From the NCBI GenBank assembly GCA_964035795.1, contig OZ038321.1, positions 3,516,721 to 3,580,720 of the forward strand: DNA of 64,000 nt, read 5' to 3'. Numbering within the stretch: position 1 is the stretch's first letter; every line of letters starts with the position of its first letter. The notes under the pieces are model-generated. The model saw only the letters and a list, made by a program, of their open reading frames with translations. It searched no databases and was not told the origin of the DNA. A program made the translations under genes and the position numbers. The stretch is from Pterobdella sp. o SKG-2022 (Eukaryota; Annelida; Clitellata; Hirudinida; Piscicolidae). This document shows, piece after piece, positions 11,038 to 26,000 of the stretch.

Positions 11038-14000
11038 GTAGATAGATAGATATAATTCCACCAACAGTTGAACCTTAACTCTGAACCCCTTAAGAACCTG
11101 GTAGGCTTCTTGTCGGCAAGTCATCCACAGCTAAAGATGCCGAACCACCCCTTCTTACAAACAACACCCTGTGGTACTCTCCATCATTCAACGCTTTTCT
11201 ATCCTCAATTATCTGGGATTATTGGTGTATAAAATGCTTAAGATCTTTGAACACTACATCATGAGTTGATGACCAGCTTGGTTTTTTTCTATCAATCAAA
11301 TCAATTTTTTATTCTTTACAATATAACTTGAAAATTAATCTGCTGTACATGTCCCAGTAAGTGGGGTTGACAGTAGTCGATGCAAAAATTCGTTTTTGTA
11401 TTACAACTTGTAAAATTATTATTGTAAAAATAAATTTTTGAGCCTGAAACGTATTACATTTGTTTTATATTATACAATGATACTATCAATTCTGTATATA
11501 AAATCTATTCAAACTCACAGATTTTTCTCCGTCACCCACATCATACTTAACTGTCAAGTTGCCTCTGTCCTGAAATCATTAGGCAATATATTAATAATGA
11601 TGATATGAAATGATTTCACTTTATTGGACCCCAAGTACACTGTTTTTAAAGAAATATATTTCACTTTTTTCAAAATATTGCATTTCAAAACGCAAACCAT
11701 TTTACATACATTTAAAAAGAAAAAAGCTATAACAAAGCACGAGGCATATTTAATGCTTTAAAAACATTTTCAAAGAAGAATAATTATATAAAAGCCAAAT
11801 ATCAGGTCACCATATAAAGGATTTTTGCCTGCGTAATTACTACTCAAAACACTTAAGCTCTCAACAAATTATAAAAGCCTCAAATAACTGAAACGAACCA
11901 GAAAAGCATGTATGAAATGATTGTTCGCTTGCCCATCCACCTTCACCAACGTGCCATTTTCTCTCCACGTCATCAGCCCGAAAGCCAACTTGTCTTCCCT
12001 CGTATCGACGGGCGGGTCGATGCGATACAAGGCGATGCCTTTGCCACCTGTGTTCCCGACTCTCAGACCCTCAGCCTCTGTCAAGTGGGTCGAGTGACCA
12101 TCAAATCGCAACAAATGGGGTTCGGTTGCGCAAGTGTTTTGAGAATAGATTATGCTTATCGGGTTTGAAGAGTTTTAGTATAATTTAGTTATTTTATATT
12201 ATATTTGTTTTTAATATAATAAATTTTTATATTATATTATATGTGGCAATTACCCTCATGGCAATAGTGGCCTGCATAGGAAGTGAGGGAACAGTCACAA
12301 AAAAAATTGTTTTTCAACTCCTTGCATACTCCCTTGTTCCTGCACAAGTTGTCAGTGCAGAATGTCGATGTGTCTGCGAATAATAAAAGTAATAATTAAA
12401 AAAATATTCTTATGATAATAATTATTATTATTTACGTTTTTATTAATATTATATTTATATTATCAATTCAAAAATACTTAACCATGAGTTAACACCATTA
12501 TAAACTCTCTCCCAAACACACCTGTGCAGCCGGAAGTGACGAAGGAGCTTTTTTCGACAGCATCGTTCCTCAAGTCATACACGTCGCCATTGATGGAAAA
12601 GCTGGCCAGGCACCCTGTAAAGCCTTTGCTACCAGACTTGATGCCCGCATTCAGACTGCCATTTGTGGGGCTGCCACCCATTACGAGGTTCTCACTCAAG
12701 TAGAGAGACCTGGTATCAAGATTGAAATTGAAGGATGAGAAGTCATCCACTGTGATGTTTAGGCGGTGTTGAGGGTAGGTGTTCGGTTTTATGTGCACTT
12801 TATGCCATTTTCCATCGGCTAAATTTATATTTCTGGGTAGTTCTAATGCCTGTGAGTTGAACGAGTGGTGAAGAAATATCTCGTTAAAAACCTTTGCTTT
12901 GTTTAAAATTTTTATAAGTCTAAATACATCATTTAAAAAACATAAAAATGATGATGATTTATTTGAAAACAACGATAAAAGTCACAAAAACCTTATTATT
13001 GGCTAATACTCTAAGCCTGCCTTCAAACAACTCCAGAGCAAAAAAGTTCCCCATTAGATCTGCATCGTAGAGCAACAAGCCTTGTGGGTCGTCTGTTTTG
13101 AGAGCAAACTCCAGCTCGGAGCTATGGATGCTCTAGAAGAATATTTATATATTATTTGCCAGTGATCATATGATGATGATTTTCTTTCAAAACCATTGTG
13201 TTCCGGCATAGTGGGGTTGGTGCATTGGAGTTTTCCACAAAATATCATTGAATAAAATAACTGGTAACAACGAGTATCAGCAATACCAAACAAAAACAAT
13301 AAAAAATAGCAAAAAATTCTCTGAAAGATTGAAGTACAAACATTAAGAGAGTTAAGTTGAAGTAGTGAAGATGGATGGTTGCGGAAAGTTACAGGGTAGA
13401 GAATATTCTGCTCTGTAGATCCTAATCTTAAATCCGATTCTACGTAGACACCGGGAATAGAGTCTGAAGCCAAATTGTCTAGAACACTTGTGTCTTTGAC
13501 AAAAACGTTGCGCATTTCTCCGACGAAAGGGTCGGAGAGGGCTTGTTTGCCAATGTAAATGTGCTCTATATTAAGGGTTGGTTGATGTCCTTCGATTTCA
13601 TCTGTGTAACATAAATTCACATTAAATTGGGTAGATTAATAAGAAATATTATTTATAGTATAAACCACGATAATGTTTTATGATAAGGTTAAGTTTATAG
13701 AAAATTATATCTCTTTTATAGATCATATATTATTATTATTTATACTTTCTTGTGATAATGTAATTTTATCTTAAGAAAAACTTCGTGTAATGAAATAAAC
13801 TCCTAAAAAGGTTTTATTTGAATATTTATGCTTGGCTCGAAGCATTAAAATATATTATATTAATCCAATTAGATTATACTGCTGTAGATGTCCCAGTAAC
13901 TGGGGTTGACAGCAGTCAAACTAGATTATTGGTACTACACTGGAGTAATTTATGTAAAAGACCATTATTTCGGACAAATTTTTATAAACTGCCAGCCCAA

Positions 14001-17000
14001 GCTAACATTCGACTTGAAATTATCAAATTCAAGATTTGCCGTTACCACACTTGGACAGTTTGCCTTGCCATTGTCAACAAAAAGAATGATCATTCGCCAA
14101 GCAAAATGATAACAATACCAGAATACCAGTTTGTCGATACCTGCTAACCGTGTCTACTGTTATCCAGGTTATAACAGAAAATCAGTCTCAATTTGAAGAC
14201 GCTATCTTCGGTGCAGTTTAAAGTCATAAATGTATATATAAACTGTCTCAATGTTTTAAAAATAGATGATAAAACTAAAACGCCTACAAGTGGAAGTAGG
14301 GCAGTCATCCACGTTAACTTGCACGCTTGTCCCTCTCTTCTTCACCAACATCGTATGCCATGCAGCATCATTCAGCTTGTAGGGGCAGTTGTCGAACGCT
14401 TCTTGTACTTTACCTCTGAAACTTGTTTCCACTTTCCCTTTGCCATTATAGATGGAAAGCTTGATATTATTGTTGTTCTCGTTGTTGGAAGCGCTCAAAA
14501 GAAGGCTATTTTCCTTGAGTGTTCTGAATCTGAGAGAAAAGTCATCGTGGTTGGACTGAGCAGAAGGGTTGAAATGCATCCTCACACGTTCATCTCCATT
14601 GAATAAGCCTACCTTGGACACTGCGCAAACAATTTAAACTAAAATAATTGAGAATTTTTTATTATAAAAAGTACCTTGATCGCAGTATTTCCCGACATAA
14701 TTAGTTTTAGAGCAGTCACACTTGAAAGCATTCCACAGGTTGACGCACCGACCCTCGCCACACAGACCTGTATGGCACCTGGACCCCCCCAACCTGCAAC
14801 GGTGCTTTATGTTGTCGTGTTGAGGCACTCTCGAAAGCAGGTCAGCTTCTTTATTATTGATTTTGACCTCCCACAAACATCCTAAGTAACGCCTTGAGTC
14901 ACCGTTTTTGTTCCAGACATAATAGGAAAGTTCTTTCCCTTCATTTTGAACCCCTCCAACTAATAAATCACCTTCCAGTTTGAGTTTTGCTATTGGAAAA
15001 TTCATATCATATGCCCTCTTGTTTTCGTCCATAGTTAAGAAAGTGGATTTTGTTGAAAATTGAATAAGGGCCCAGTGTGCTCGGTTGTCATTGAGTGGGT
15101 CGTTAGAGGGAAATTGGTATTTAAAAGGCCCTATGTTCAGATACAACACGCCATCATGCATTTCCACGCTGTTGAGAGTTAAAAATTTCAATTTCTATTG
15201 TTGCATTAATTTTTAAACATTATCTTTGGATTTTTTTCACCAAGAAATAATCAAAAACGCAAGGAAACAAACTACTACCTAAGAGGATAAGGTTGTGCAT
15301 CTTGATAGAAGACAAGGGCGTTCGGTTGGTTAGTTGTGAAGAAGAACTCCAAAGCATAAGTGGGATACCAGCGTGGCAAGCTAATTTGGGGTGCAGGTCC
15401 TATAAAGGTGATAGCATGTTCTCTGTCTCTAGGAGGAAGGGTCGTGCCGGAAGGTGAATGCACTGTAAGAAATTTTTGTTGCGCTCTCTCTATTGATATT
15501 TGGTCTTCATCTGAAAAAAAATACAATCATGAAGATTTTGATAAAATAGCTACAAGATTTTTTCACCTGGCTTGATGTGATTGGGTATGAGAGATTCTCT
15601 TTTTTCTTCATAAAACTCCAAATCATCCAGGTCGATCTTGGCATAAGGTCCCAGAAATGAAAAATGCGAGTTTTGACCAACATAGAAAGGGGTCGAAGGA
15701 TCGTAGGAGGCTGAATTGGCTTCGATGGGGTAGACTGTCTCACTCACCTTCTCATTGTTGACATAGAAAGACACTCCTTCCGAAGGGTGCCAAGATATGT
15801 CCACCTGTAAAAGTTTATGAAGTAGAATCTATGAAATGAATAGATTTGGGTTTAGTGTTCATCTTTAAACGATTATCTGTTATTATTGTTTAATCAAAAA
15901 ATTATTGGTGTCTTACACACTAAACAATTTAAAATTTATAAACAATCTGAATTGTATATATTCCCATTATTTTAATTAGTCACCTGACTCCAGGTGTTGT
16001 CATTAAGTGGTCTCGATACGGTCCTCCATTTTTTATCCTTCGTTCGAACTTCAGTCTCTAATCGGCCATTTCGTTGGTAAACTGAAGCAAATGGAGATGA
16101 AAAAATGTAAGAGCCATCAGAAAGCTTATGAGGTCTAATCTTGAAACGGCTTGTGAATCCGTTAGGGCAATATTGAAGGTCTGAATTACAAATAGTTTTC
16201 TGTCCTAAATCTAAATATTGCCCGTTTCCATTCAGAGACACAGCTTTTCCATTTACACCATCCACCTGGGTAACACCTCCATTGCCTGAGACAGTGTTGG
16301 TGCCATATCTGATTACGCCTTCATCTATCTCATCCATCGAAATCTGCACCTTTTTCACGTCTGTGAAGCCATTGGTTTGAATTAGTAACGCAATTTGTCA
16401 TATTCTTCCTATATTCATATAGATTTTAACTGTTTTTTCATTTCAAAAAACTTTTTATACCGTCTTTGATGAGATCGAAAGCTTTGAGGTGGTCTCTATC
16501 AGCGAACCAAAACTCCAACTCATCGAGATTGCCCTTCCCATGGATCGAACCTTTTTGTCTGTCGTCAGTTGGTCTGCCTGTAACGGAAACATCTATGTAA
16601 TGACATTTTCGTCGCAAATATTCAATAGTGATTATTATTAGAAACAAGGGACCCCACCCAAATAAAGACTATGGTCGTAGATGGGACGATTGTTGTTGCT
16701 GGGAGTCGTATCACGTGCCACTTCAATACCATCTCTGAACATTTTCAAGCCTTTATCAGGGTGCCAAGACAACTCGACTTTCTGCCACTGGTTGGGTCTT
16801 ATTTGGTCGGTGGTGACGCGCCACTCTTTGTTTCCCTCCCGATACACAGCCGTGTACTATTAATGATGGTATAATGAAATTGTGCTGAAAAAATGTTTTA
16901 ATAGCTATATGTTTATAATCTGCTGAAAATATTTTAGACTCAAACAACACTAAACTGTACTATTATAAATGTCAGCCTACTAATTTGTACGTTATAATAA

Positions 17001-20000
17001 TTAAAAATAATAACATGAGTAGCATTGGAGAAGAAAGAAGAGGCTGCAGATGAAAGATAGTAGTGATGGGAGTTGGTGTGAGGGGAGGGATAAATGAAGA
17101 ATGAGTTGGTGACACCATGAGAGCATCTGGTTAGATTTCCCAAACAAGAGTTTCTCTGGTCTCCAAACCAGGCATATTCACCATTGCCACCCAGCTCTAA
17201 TCCTTTACCCATCTTTCCCTCACCCAAACTAGCCCCGTTATACTTTAAAATTTCAAAATCCGGATGTAAAATCTTATTTCCTCTCTCATTTTCCATCGGA
17301 AAACTATAGTGTGGTACTTTGTCTGTAGTTGATAATTTTAAAATTTATTTAAATGAATAAATAGATCATAAACTCAAATTATTGGGTAGTAAAGGTGATA
17401 TGTTGTCGAGTTGATACAACTAAGTTACTGACCCCTGTAAATGTACCCAAAAGCATCAAGATACTCCTTATCACTCTGCCACATCTCCAACTCATCAACC
17501 ACTGCTTTCCCTTCAGAACCATTAAATATGCATCAATAAACGTTCCGAAGGAGTTATGTATTATTATTATTATAATAATCGTTCAAAAATTAAATCATTA
17601 TTCACTATTATATCGCCCCTAACTGGGGTTTGGGTTGCGCAAGGTTCTACAGGGCGCTACTTCATGTGGACCATAAAAACCATGCAAATAAACGAAGCCT
17701 TCCAATGAATGGAAACATACCTGGATTGATGGAAGTGCCAGCCTGGTCAATATCATTACCATATCCCACATAGAAACGGCCTAGAGGTACATCTCTCGAC
17801 AGAATCTTTTGAGGCTTTGACACTTCTTGTACTAATTTGTTGTCCACATACAACTGCAATGCATTGAGGCATGAAATAAATTATTTGATGAATATATATT
17901 GATATAATGCTAATGATCATTTTTGGAAGCTTTAAATTCTTATAATTTTAATGAATAGCTTCTCCATAAACAAAGTACAGCTTAAAATTATGAATACTTT
18001 AATTAATAGGTTTATCAACTAACTTTTACTTTAATGTAATTTAATGCAGTATTTATAAAGCGCTTTTTCTTATAGTTCAAAGAACTTGCTACAAGTTTAA
18101 TGTATCGAAAACACACTGTGGAACAGATACTAATTGTCAGCCCACGCGGGATCGAACCCGGTAACTTTATAAAATTAGTCTAATGCTCTACCTCTAAGCT
18201 ATACGGGCTGAAAATAAATAGGTTCATCACAATGAAATAACCAAATCTTGAAAATTTGAAATACTTTAATGAAAAGGACCTTTATGAAGAAATACTTAAA
18301 TGAATAGTATTAATCATGAGAAAAAAGTGAGATGAAAGCTTCAGTGATAATGAATAGGCTCATTAGAAGATATAGAAATCTAACCTTGACTCCTTTATGT
18401 GGGTGCCACGATGCCTCAATGAAGTGCCATTGATCATCCTTCACCTCCAATGGCACCTCCCACTTGTTCCCATTCTCCACTATTGACAAGTATCTGAATG
18501 TGTGTCATTATCATAATCGTCGTCGTCATTGTCATCCTCATCCTTATAACCATCATCATCACCCTCATTTTTTAACCCTTATGTTTTGCCGTGTAGGTTA
18601 GGAACGTACCCTATCTTCATCATCGGGCTGTTTGTGTTTGTTTTAAAATGGTTCTTTGCCTATTAAGAACTTTTTCTAAGAACCTAGCCTGATGAGAGCA
18701 GACTGATGAAACAGTTTGTGTGGAGTCCTCCAAAAAAATTATCTTGAAACAAGATAAAGTTAGTAAGCCCAAAAGAATTACTAAAGAACAGGAAACGGTC
18801 GTTTAGATTTTTACCCTGGAAGAGTAGCAGCCTCACCAACTAGCAGACCGAAACCCTAGGGCGTAAGTGCTTTTTATTTTTACGCCTTTTAACTTCATGC
18901 CCAGAACAGGTGTGATCCTCATCATTATCGTCATCGTCGTCGTCATTATCATCTTCATCATTATAATCTTCATCATCACCATCATTATTTTAGCCCTCAT
19001 GTTTTGTCGTGTAGGTTAGTAACGTACCCTATCTTCATCACCAGGCTGTTAGTGTTTGTCTTAGGATGTTTCTTTGCATATTAAGAACTTGTCCTAGAAA
19101 CCTAGCCTGATGAAAGCAAACTGATGAAACAGTCAGTGTGGGGTTCTTTGAAAAAAATATCTTAAAACAAGATATAGTTAGTAAGCCCGAAAGATTACTG
19201 GAAAACAAAGAATGGTCGTTTAGATTTGTACCCTGAAAAGGTAGCAGCCCCACCAACTAGCAGACCTAAACACTAGGGCGCTAAGTAGGTGCCTTTCAAC
19301 GTCATGCCCAAAACCATCCCACCATCGTCGTCGACATTATCGCTCTCATCATCACCATCACCTCTACCACCATCCTTACCATCCCCACCCACAGTATGGA
19401 ATTTCAATTTGAGCTTATTCTTAAGCTTTTATTTTTATTTAGAATTTCAACTGAAGTTGAAAAAATTACTTTCGATTGTCCTTCTGATACACCGCTACAC
19501 CACCACCGTTTGAAAAGTAAAACTCATCTGGAAAAAGTCATCATAAATTGAAAATTTAATTCCATATAATTTTTTTAAATTATGGGAAATTTTTTTAAAA
19601 ACACGTAAGTTAAAATTTTCGATAAGTAAAACTTCATCATTTTTATTAAAATTTTCATAGCGCACAATTTACAAGCAAATTTGCTTCAAAAGCGCTTAAA
19701 ACCATAATTCATTAAAAAATAATACAAAAATTTTCCAAAAAACATACTCTGATCAACCGGTAGAAACTGCGCGAAGAAGGAGAGAGTGAGGCCATGAGGG
19801 CACAAATTCAAGTCCTTGAAGCATTCATTTTTGATACCTTTCACTGTCAAGTAGTTGTCTTTACCATTGAGAAAGTAGGCGTTGTTCATCTTGCCAAAAA
19901 CCGTTTGTGAAGCTGTTTTTGAAGTTATTTCATAGTTCTTGTTTTCCATCCGGTTGTACGACATTTTGTCCATGTCGATGTGTAGTGACTCTGGCTTGCC

Positions 20001-23000
20001 TGTCATTTAAATCAAGCTTTAATGATGAATTCATTATAAAATAAACATTTATGTGCTGAATGATGCTAGAAACAGCATCTCACCGCGTTGAATGTATCCG
20101 AACGCCAGCAGGTACTCCCTGTCTGCATACCAGTACTCCAGATCATCAGCGGAAAACTTGCCGAATTTAGATCCACTTTCCAAGCCGTCCCCCCTCCCTA
20201 CGTAGAAGTTCTTCGAGTTTGGATTAGACTCCATTTGATCGGTTCTGTCTATGACTTCAGCAGATTCCTGTACCAATTCCTGATCCACGTACAATCTCAG
20301 TCCTTTGTCTGCTTTCCACGATAACTCCAAAAATTGCCATCTGTCATTGCCCAGAGGATCTGAGAGCAAAACCCATTCGTTCGCCGTAGTCTTCGCCACC
20401 ATCTTCAATTTCTTACCCTTCACCACCTGTCCTTTCAGTCCGTTGCTACAAATATCAACTTCAAGTAGTTGCCACATCCAACATACCAATAAAGAAAAAA
20501 ATAAAAAATAAAAAAATATTGAAAAAAAACATATAATAATAGAAAACTATTGAGATCATTAATGATACAACCTCCCCGTGGAAAAGAGATGCATGCCTTC
20601 TCTCAGAGAATGTGGCTTGATCCATAAAGACATCAACACACCATGTGAACAAAAATCCAGGTTGCCTGTCGTTTGTAGGTAATTGAAATTTTAAGCATGG
20701 GTTTGAATAACGTCAACATGAAATGCTTCTATAACTATTAAATTTCATTCTTATTTAGTTTACAGCCTTTGCATTAATGGAGATGAAATTTTATTAAAAA
20801 ATTAAAAAAAAAAATTAAAAAAAAATAATCTCTATGAAGCTATAAAAAGAATGATAATCATCTGAACCAATCAAAAAAGAGCTATGAATCTAGGCCAAAT
20901 GGTAAACCATTAATTCGACCATAAAATGACCCAAATGAGGATTTCGCATGCTCGATTGATAACAAAAACTAAACAACCAGCCACCAACCTAGACAGTCGT
21001 CTTCATGGGTTCCCAGGGATACGTATTCACTACCGTAAAACTCTTGAGCCTTTCCTCTGGGACCAGACACCAGCTTGGGAGAACCAAAAGCATATATCTT
21101 TGTGAGAATGTTTGACGTTGGTTTTAAAAGGTAATAGCTTTTGATCGGATAAATAGTTAATTGGTTGATAATTGTGATGGGAGTAATAATAATGTGAGTT
21201 TGAAGAGTACTAATATTCCGCATGATATAAGCACGCAACATAGCTTTAAGAAATGCCCAAAGGTTTAACACTCAAAATGAAATCTTTTGAGTATTGAAGA
21301 ATCACTTGTATTAAAACTTTGACATTAAAATGTGCGTTTGATCATATTTTTTTGAAATACACAATATGTTTGAAATACATCAAAATAACATTCTTAGTGA
21401 AATCCTTTCAAATGCAGAAATAAAAAAATTACTTTCAGTTTTTGGTTGTTTTGTGCAACTTCATCAAAATGGGCCTCTTCTTTACCAGGCCGACCTAGTA
21501 TCAAATTGTTTATATTACAAGCAACAAGCTTCAATAAATTTTTCGAATATCATTGATGTAAGCCAATTCATGAATAATTTTATAAAAAATTTTTAGTTAA
21601 TATTGCATTAATTCACCTTAGGCGGTTTTTTTGGCCTATATAAACGGACATTAATATTAATACCATCATCATCCTGATCCTTCTCATTATTATTACTCTC
21701 ATCATCATCATCATCACCATCGTCATTATTAAATAAATCAAAGAACCCGTGAGCCTAAGATTCAATCGATTGAGACGTGGTCGATCGCCATAGAACATTT
21801 CCAAATCATCCAGAAAGATACTGGAAGGAATCTGACTACTGTGTTCCTTGCCCACGAGTATCAAATGAGCGGATGTTTTCTCCGCAGGTATGAGCTGAAT
21901 GTTTTCTTTCACATCACCTTCTTTGTGGTTAATGAAGATTTTGTTGCTTGATTTGTCCCATGTCCCTTCTATGTAATACCACATATCTTTCTCTAAGACT
22001 TCTTCTCTCCTCACCATCACAACTTTGTCTTCTGTTTGATAAATTATTATGAGAGCTTTACTGGTAAAAACAGGTTGATATTGTATACTTCATTTCTGAA
22101 TCTATTTTTAGGGACATGAAAACACTAGATGATGAGAATAATGATAAACTATAATCAATTATCGTAGAATCCCATACCTATTCTAGTTTCAAAATGGGCT
22201 TTAGCGTCTTTCACATAAAGTTTTAGAGCGCCAGAGTCGATAATATATGAAGTGGTGGCGGTCGTTTTTAGCTTCACCCAAGCAGCAATTGTAACACCAT
22301 ACAAGCATAAGGTCAAGTCCGTGAAACAAGATGCTTTGCCCTTTTGTTCAATGATTATGTAGTCGTCTCTACCATCGAGTTCAAGGGCCTTTCCCATGAT
22401 TCCATCCACTGTTTTAGGACTACCCACCCTAGAAACTACTCGTGAGTCTGTTTTGCCGTCAAACGTCATCTTCAACGAGTATAAAGGACCTGTAGTTAAG
22501 TGTGAGCAATATAACATGATGTTTGGGTATTTGAAAATGTTTTTTACGATAATTTCATAGAAAAAATTTCTGTGCTAGCTCTTAAAGATACTTCATTTAT
22601 TTTCAATAACTATTTTTTTATAGAAATCTTTTTGTTTGACGTATGAGATTTCTGATAAATTTATTAAGACCGTAAGAATAGCATTACTTATAGCTTAGCT
22701 TAGCCGTATCATAAAAGGTTAGAACTTAGGTAATACTTATAGAATCAATAGCCTTCGGTGATGAAATCGAACTTTTCGAAATAAAACTATTTTTCAATAA
22801 TTGATTCAAAAATTGCATCATTCTGAAGATTAAATAAAGAAAACTAAAAGTGCATTGGTCTAATATTCTTCATTTGAAATGAAAGTAAAAAGTTTTAAAA
22901 ATCGAATAATTAAAGATTTGAATCAAACACTTTTATTAACTGAATAATGACACGAAGCTTTTCGTAAGTTGAACTCATTTTATGAAGTATACAAACTAGT

Positions 23001-26000
23001 ATATTTGATAATGTGATTTTAACAAACGAAAATCTTTGTGTTATTATTCGGTTAATAAAAGGATTGTTTCCAGAGGCTCTATCTAATTCATAAGCTACAT
23101 GAGATTTTTCTCAAAAATTAACACAAAGCACATAATTAGTTGTGTTAAAATTAAAAATACGAAAAAAATCTATTCAAATAGAAACACAACTAATTTCATT
23201 AAAATAAAAACTACACCACAGATCTCCACACCCACCTAGTTCCCCCGCTTCTCTATCACTCAAGTGGTGTGGCCAGAAATGGAACTCATCCACAACAATC
23301 AACCTAGGCTTTTGGTCATTAAGAGGCTCGTTAGCCCTGCCCAAAACATAATCGTTGAAGCCTGAAGGTTGGGGTTTAGATTCCTGAACCATGGACCCAT
23401 CAAGGGAAGTTTCTTTGCCGTCAACTAACAGCTGATTGGAGGTTGTTTCATTGTTCAAAATCACTTAATGGTTAGCTTTGATGAATGATATTAATCTAAA
23501 AAAACACTGGTTTCATCTGAGTCTTTAAATTCATTATCACCATATAACGTCATTTTTCTTATTTCAGCAAAGGCTTGACTAACTTATAGAACTAATAAGG
23601 ATGAACATTTATCCCACAATTAGTTAAAATAATATGTTTCCCCAGTAACCTTTGAACTACTGCATCCACTACCTGATATAATCATATGCCCTTCAAAACA
23701 TACCTTGGATCTGGATGATTTCTTGTCTAAGATCCCAGTGATGTGGTACCAGTTCCCAGGCAAAATGCCCTTGCTAGATGCAGTCCAACTGTGGCCCTCC
23801 TGTAAACATTGTGTATAATAGTATCTGAGAAGCTAATATAGTGTATAATAATATTCTTGCGCATAATATACATTGTATAATAGAATGCCTGCAGATATTA
23901 TATAGTCATGCTTGTCATTTGCTCTCCGCCTCATTAACGATGGCTAAGTGGAAAAGATTGGAGAGATTAATGAGGTGAATAATAAAAACAGATATTATAA
24001 AAAAAAATAGAAATAATAATAAATGAAGAATAATATAAAGATAATATAAATAATATAAAGCCTTTTAAAATATAAAAACGATATTCTAGCAAAAATAAAA
24101 AATAACAATAATAATAAATGAGAATAATAACAATAATAATAAATAAGAATAATAATAAATGAGAATAATAACAATAATAATAAATGAGAATAATAACAAT
24201 AATAATAAATGAGAATAATAACAATAATAATAAATAAGAATAATAACAATAATAATAAATGAGAATAATAAGAATAATAATAAATGAGAATAATAACAAT
24301 AATAATAAATGAGAATAATAACAATAATAATAAATGAGAATAATAACAATAATAATAAATGAGAAGAATAACATCAATAATAAAATGTTGGTATAAACAA
24401 TAACAATACTTTAAAAATAAAAATAAATTAGAATAATAACAATAATGGTAAATTGAAATAATAATAAATTGACAATTAAAATGAAAAATGACAATATAAG
24501 CCATTCGGAATCATGAACAAAGCGAAAAAGAATAGGCGACTCAATAATATCAATAGCATGCAACTTAAATACCATAAAAGATAGCATTCTTCTTGAGCAT
24601 AACTTCATGACAATATGATTGATAGAAACATAAGGTATATAGAAAATACTGGGACATGAAAAAATTTTTTGATTGTGGATTCAAATTAACGTAATTTGTA
24701 TGGCGGTATTTATGCTTTTATAATTGAAACACACAATGGAAAGCTTTGTCAAATGAAATGCACACAGCTCATACGTTTTTATTTCAACTTAACAAGATTA
24801 TTAACTAAAGTAGTTTGAGTACAAAATAGCTAATAAAGCAGCCTAAACAATGGAGCAAAACTGAAACAAATATGTTACTAAATGTATTAAAGCATATGAT
24901 TTGAATATTTGAAATCAGTGCCAAGAACTAAAGCATAAAGTTTAAACGAATCTTCCAATATAACGAATCAATACTTTGAGAAATTTTATAATGTGATTCA
25001 AAGCGTTTTATCAGGAAATTGATGAATGAGTCTCAAACTGATGTTTAGCGCTAGATAAATTTTTATCTTTAAATGTCTAATCTCAATGATATAAGATTTT
25101 CCTACGAAAAGCTTCGTGTATTAAGCTAATAAATACTGTGTTTGTTTTCATCACATGTACATAAATTGTAATCTTTATCAACCAAATGAATTGTGACAGT
25201 TAACAAAAAATAAATTTTAATCATTACCATACATATAAATTTTGTTTATCATATATACAGGGTACGAAATTGCCATACGCCCAGCCATGCTTTATTAAAT
25301 ATCTCGTTTGATTTTTACTATTTTTGTATACAATTTTTTAAAATATATAAAAAATCATATACGATTAACATTCTAATTTGCATTTTCTTCAAAACTTTGA
25401 AAATATCGACTCAAAGCATTAATTATTGAAACTCGGGTATGAAATTGCTATACGACCCACTTGTAAATCCGCATAATTTTATCAGTTATGGACATCAAAC
25501 AAACTATTGTTGCTTTTAATTATGTATTTACATATGAAATACTATATAAAGTAAAGAAATTATATTTTTTTTTTTATTTGTCTACAAACATGCATAAAGG
25601 AAGTAAATTGGCATCGGAAGAACAAGTCCAGATCCTGACCTTGGATCAAATTGGAAAGTCTAGTAGAGAAATTGCAAACACATCATTGGACACCGTAAAA
25701 ATGTTATTTTGAAGTTTTTGAAGTCACCTGAAAAATATAAACGCAAAAAGAGAAGAAAAAAAATCCAAAATGACCCCCCCAGGCCACAAGAAGGCTGATT
25801 CGCCAAGCTAGTAGGGGCAGATCAACTTCGAAAAGATCAACAAATACCTCTCAACACGTCGTATTCAACAAGTTTTGAACAATTCAAAATTCCTGCAGTA
25901 TGGCATGACAAAACGTGTTCCATGGATGAGCGTTTGGCACCGTGAAGCTAGAGTCACGTGGTGTAAAAATAAATGAAAATTTACCAGAATTGGACAAAAA

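Noticed and set aside
10780..11124. Minus-strand ORF of repeating Y-L-S-I
   Set aside because: Translation of the GATA microsatellite; it crosses a real LamG exon (11198-11098) in the wrong frame. The same applies to 29942-30268.
18130..18215. tRNA genes (also 27200-27280, 45021-45090, 55563-55630, 2865-2930)
   Set aside because: Each has broken acceptor or T stems and is followed by the same tRNA-unrelated body, so they are SINE heads, not functional tRNAs.
23967..24504. Three long minus-strand Leu/Ile/Tyr ORFs that look like membrane proteins
   Set aside because: They are the AAT minisatellite read in different frames; hydrophobicity is a codon artefact.
22951..25119. Inverted pair of the 17-bp motif as ends of one transposon
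   Set aside because: The interval contains exons of the LamG-WD40 gene and the motif also occurs singly elsewhere, so paired-terminus behaviour is not supported.
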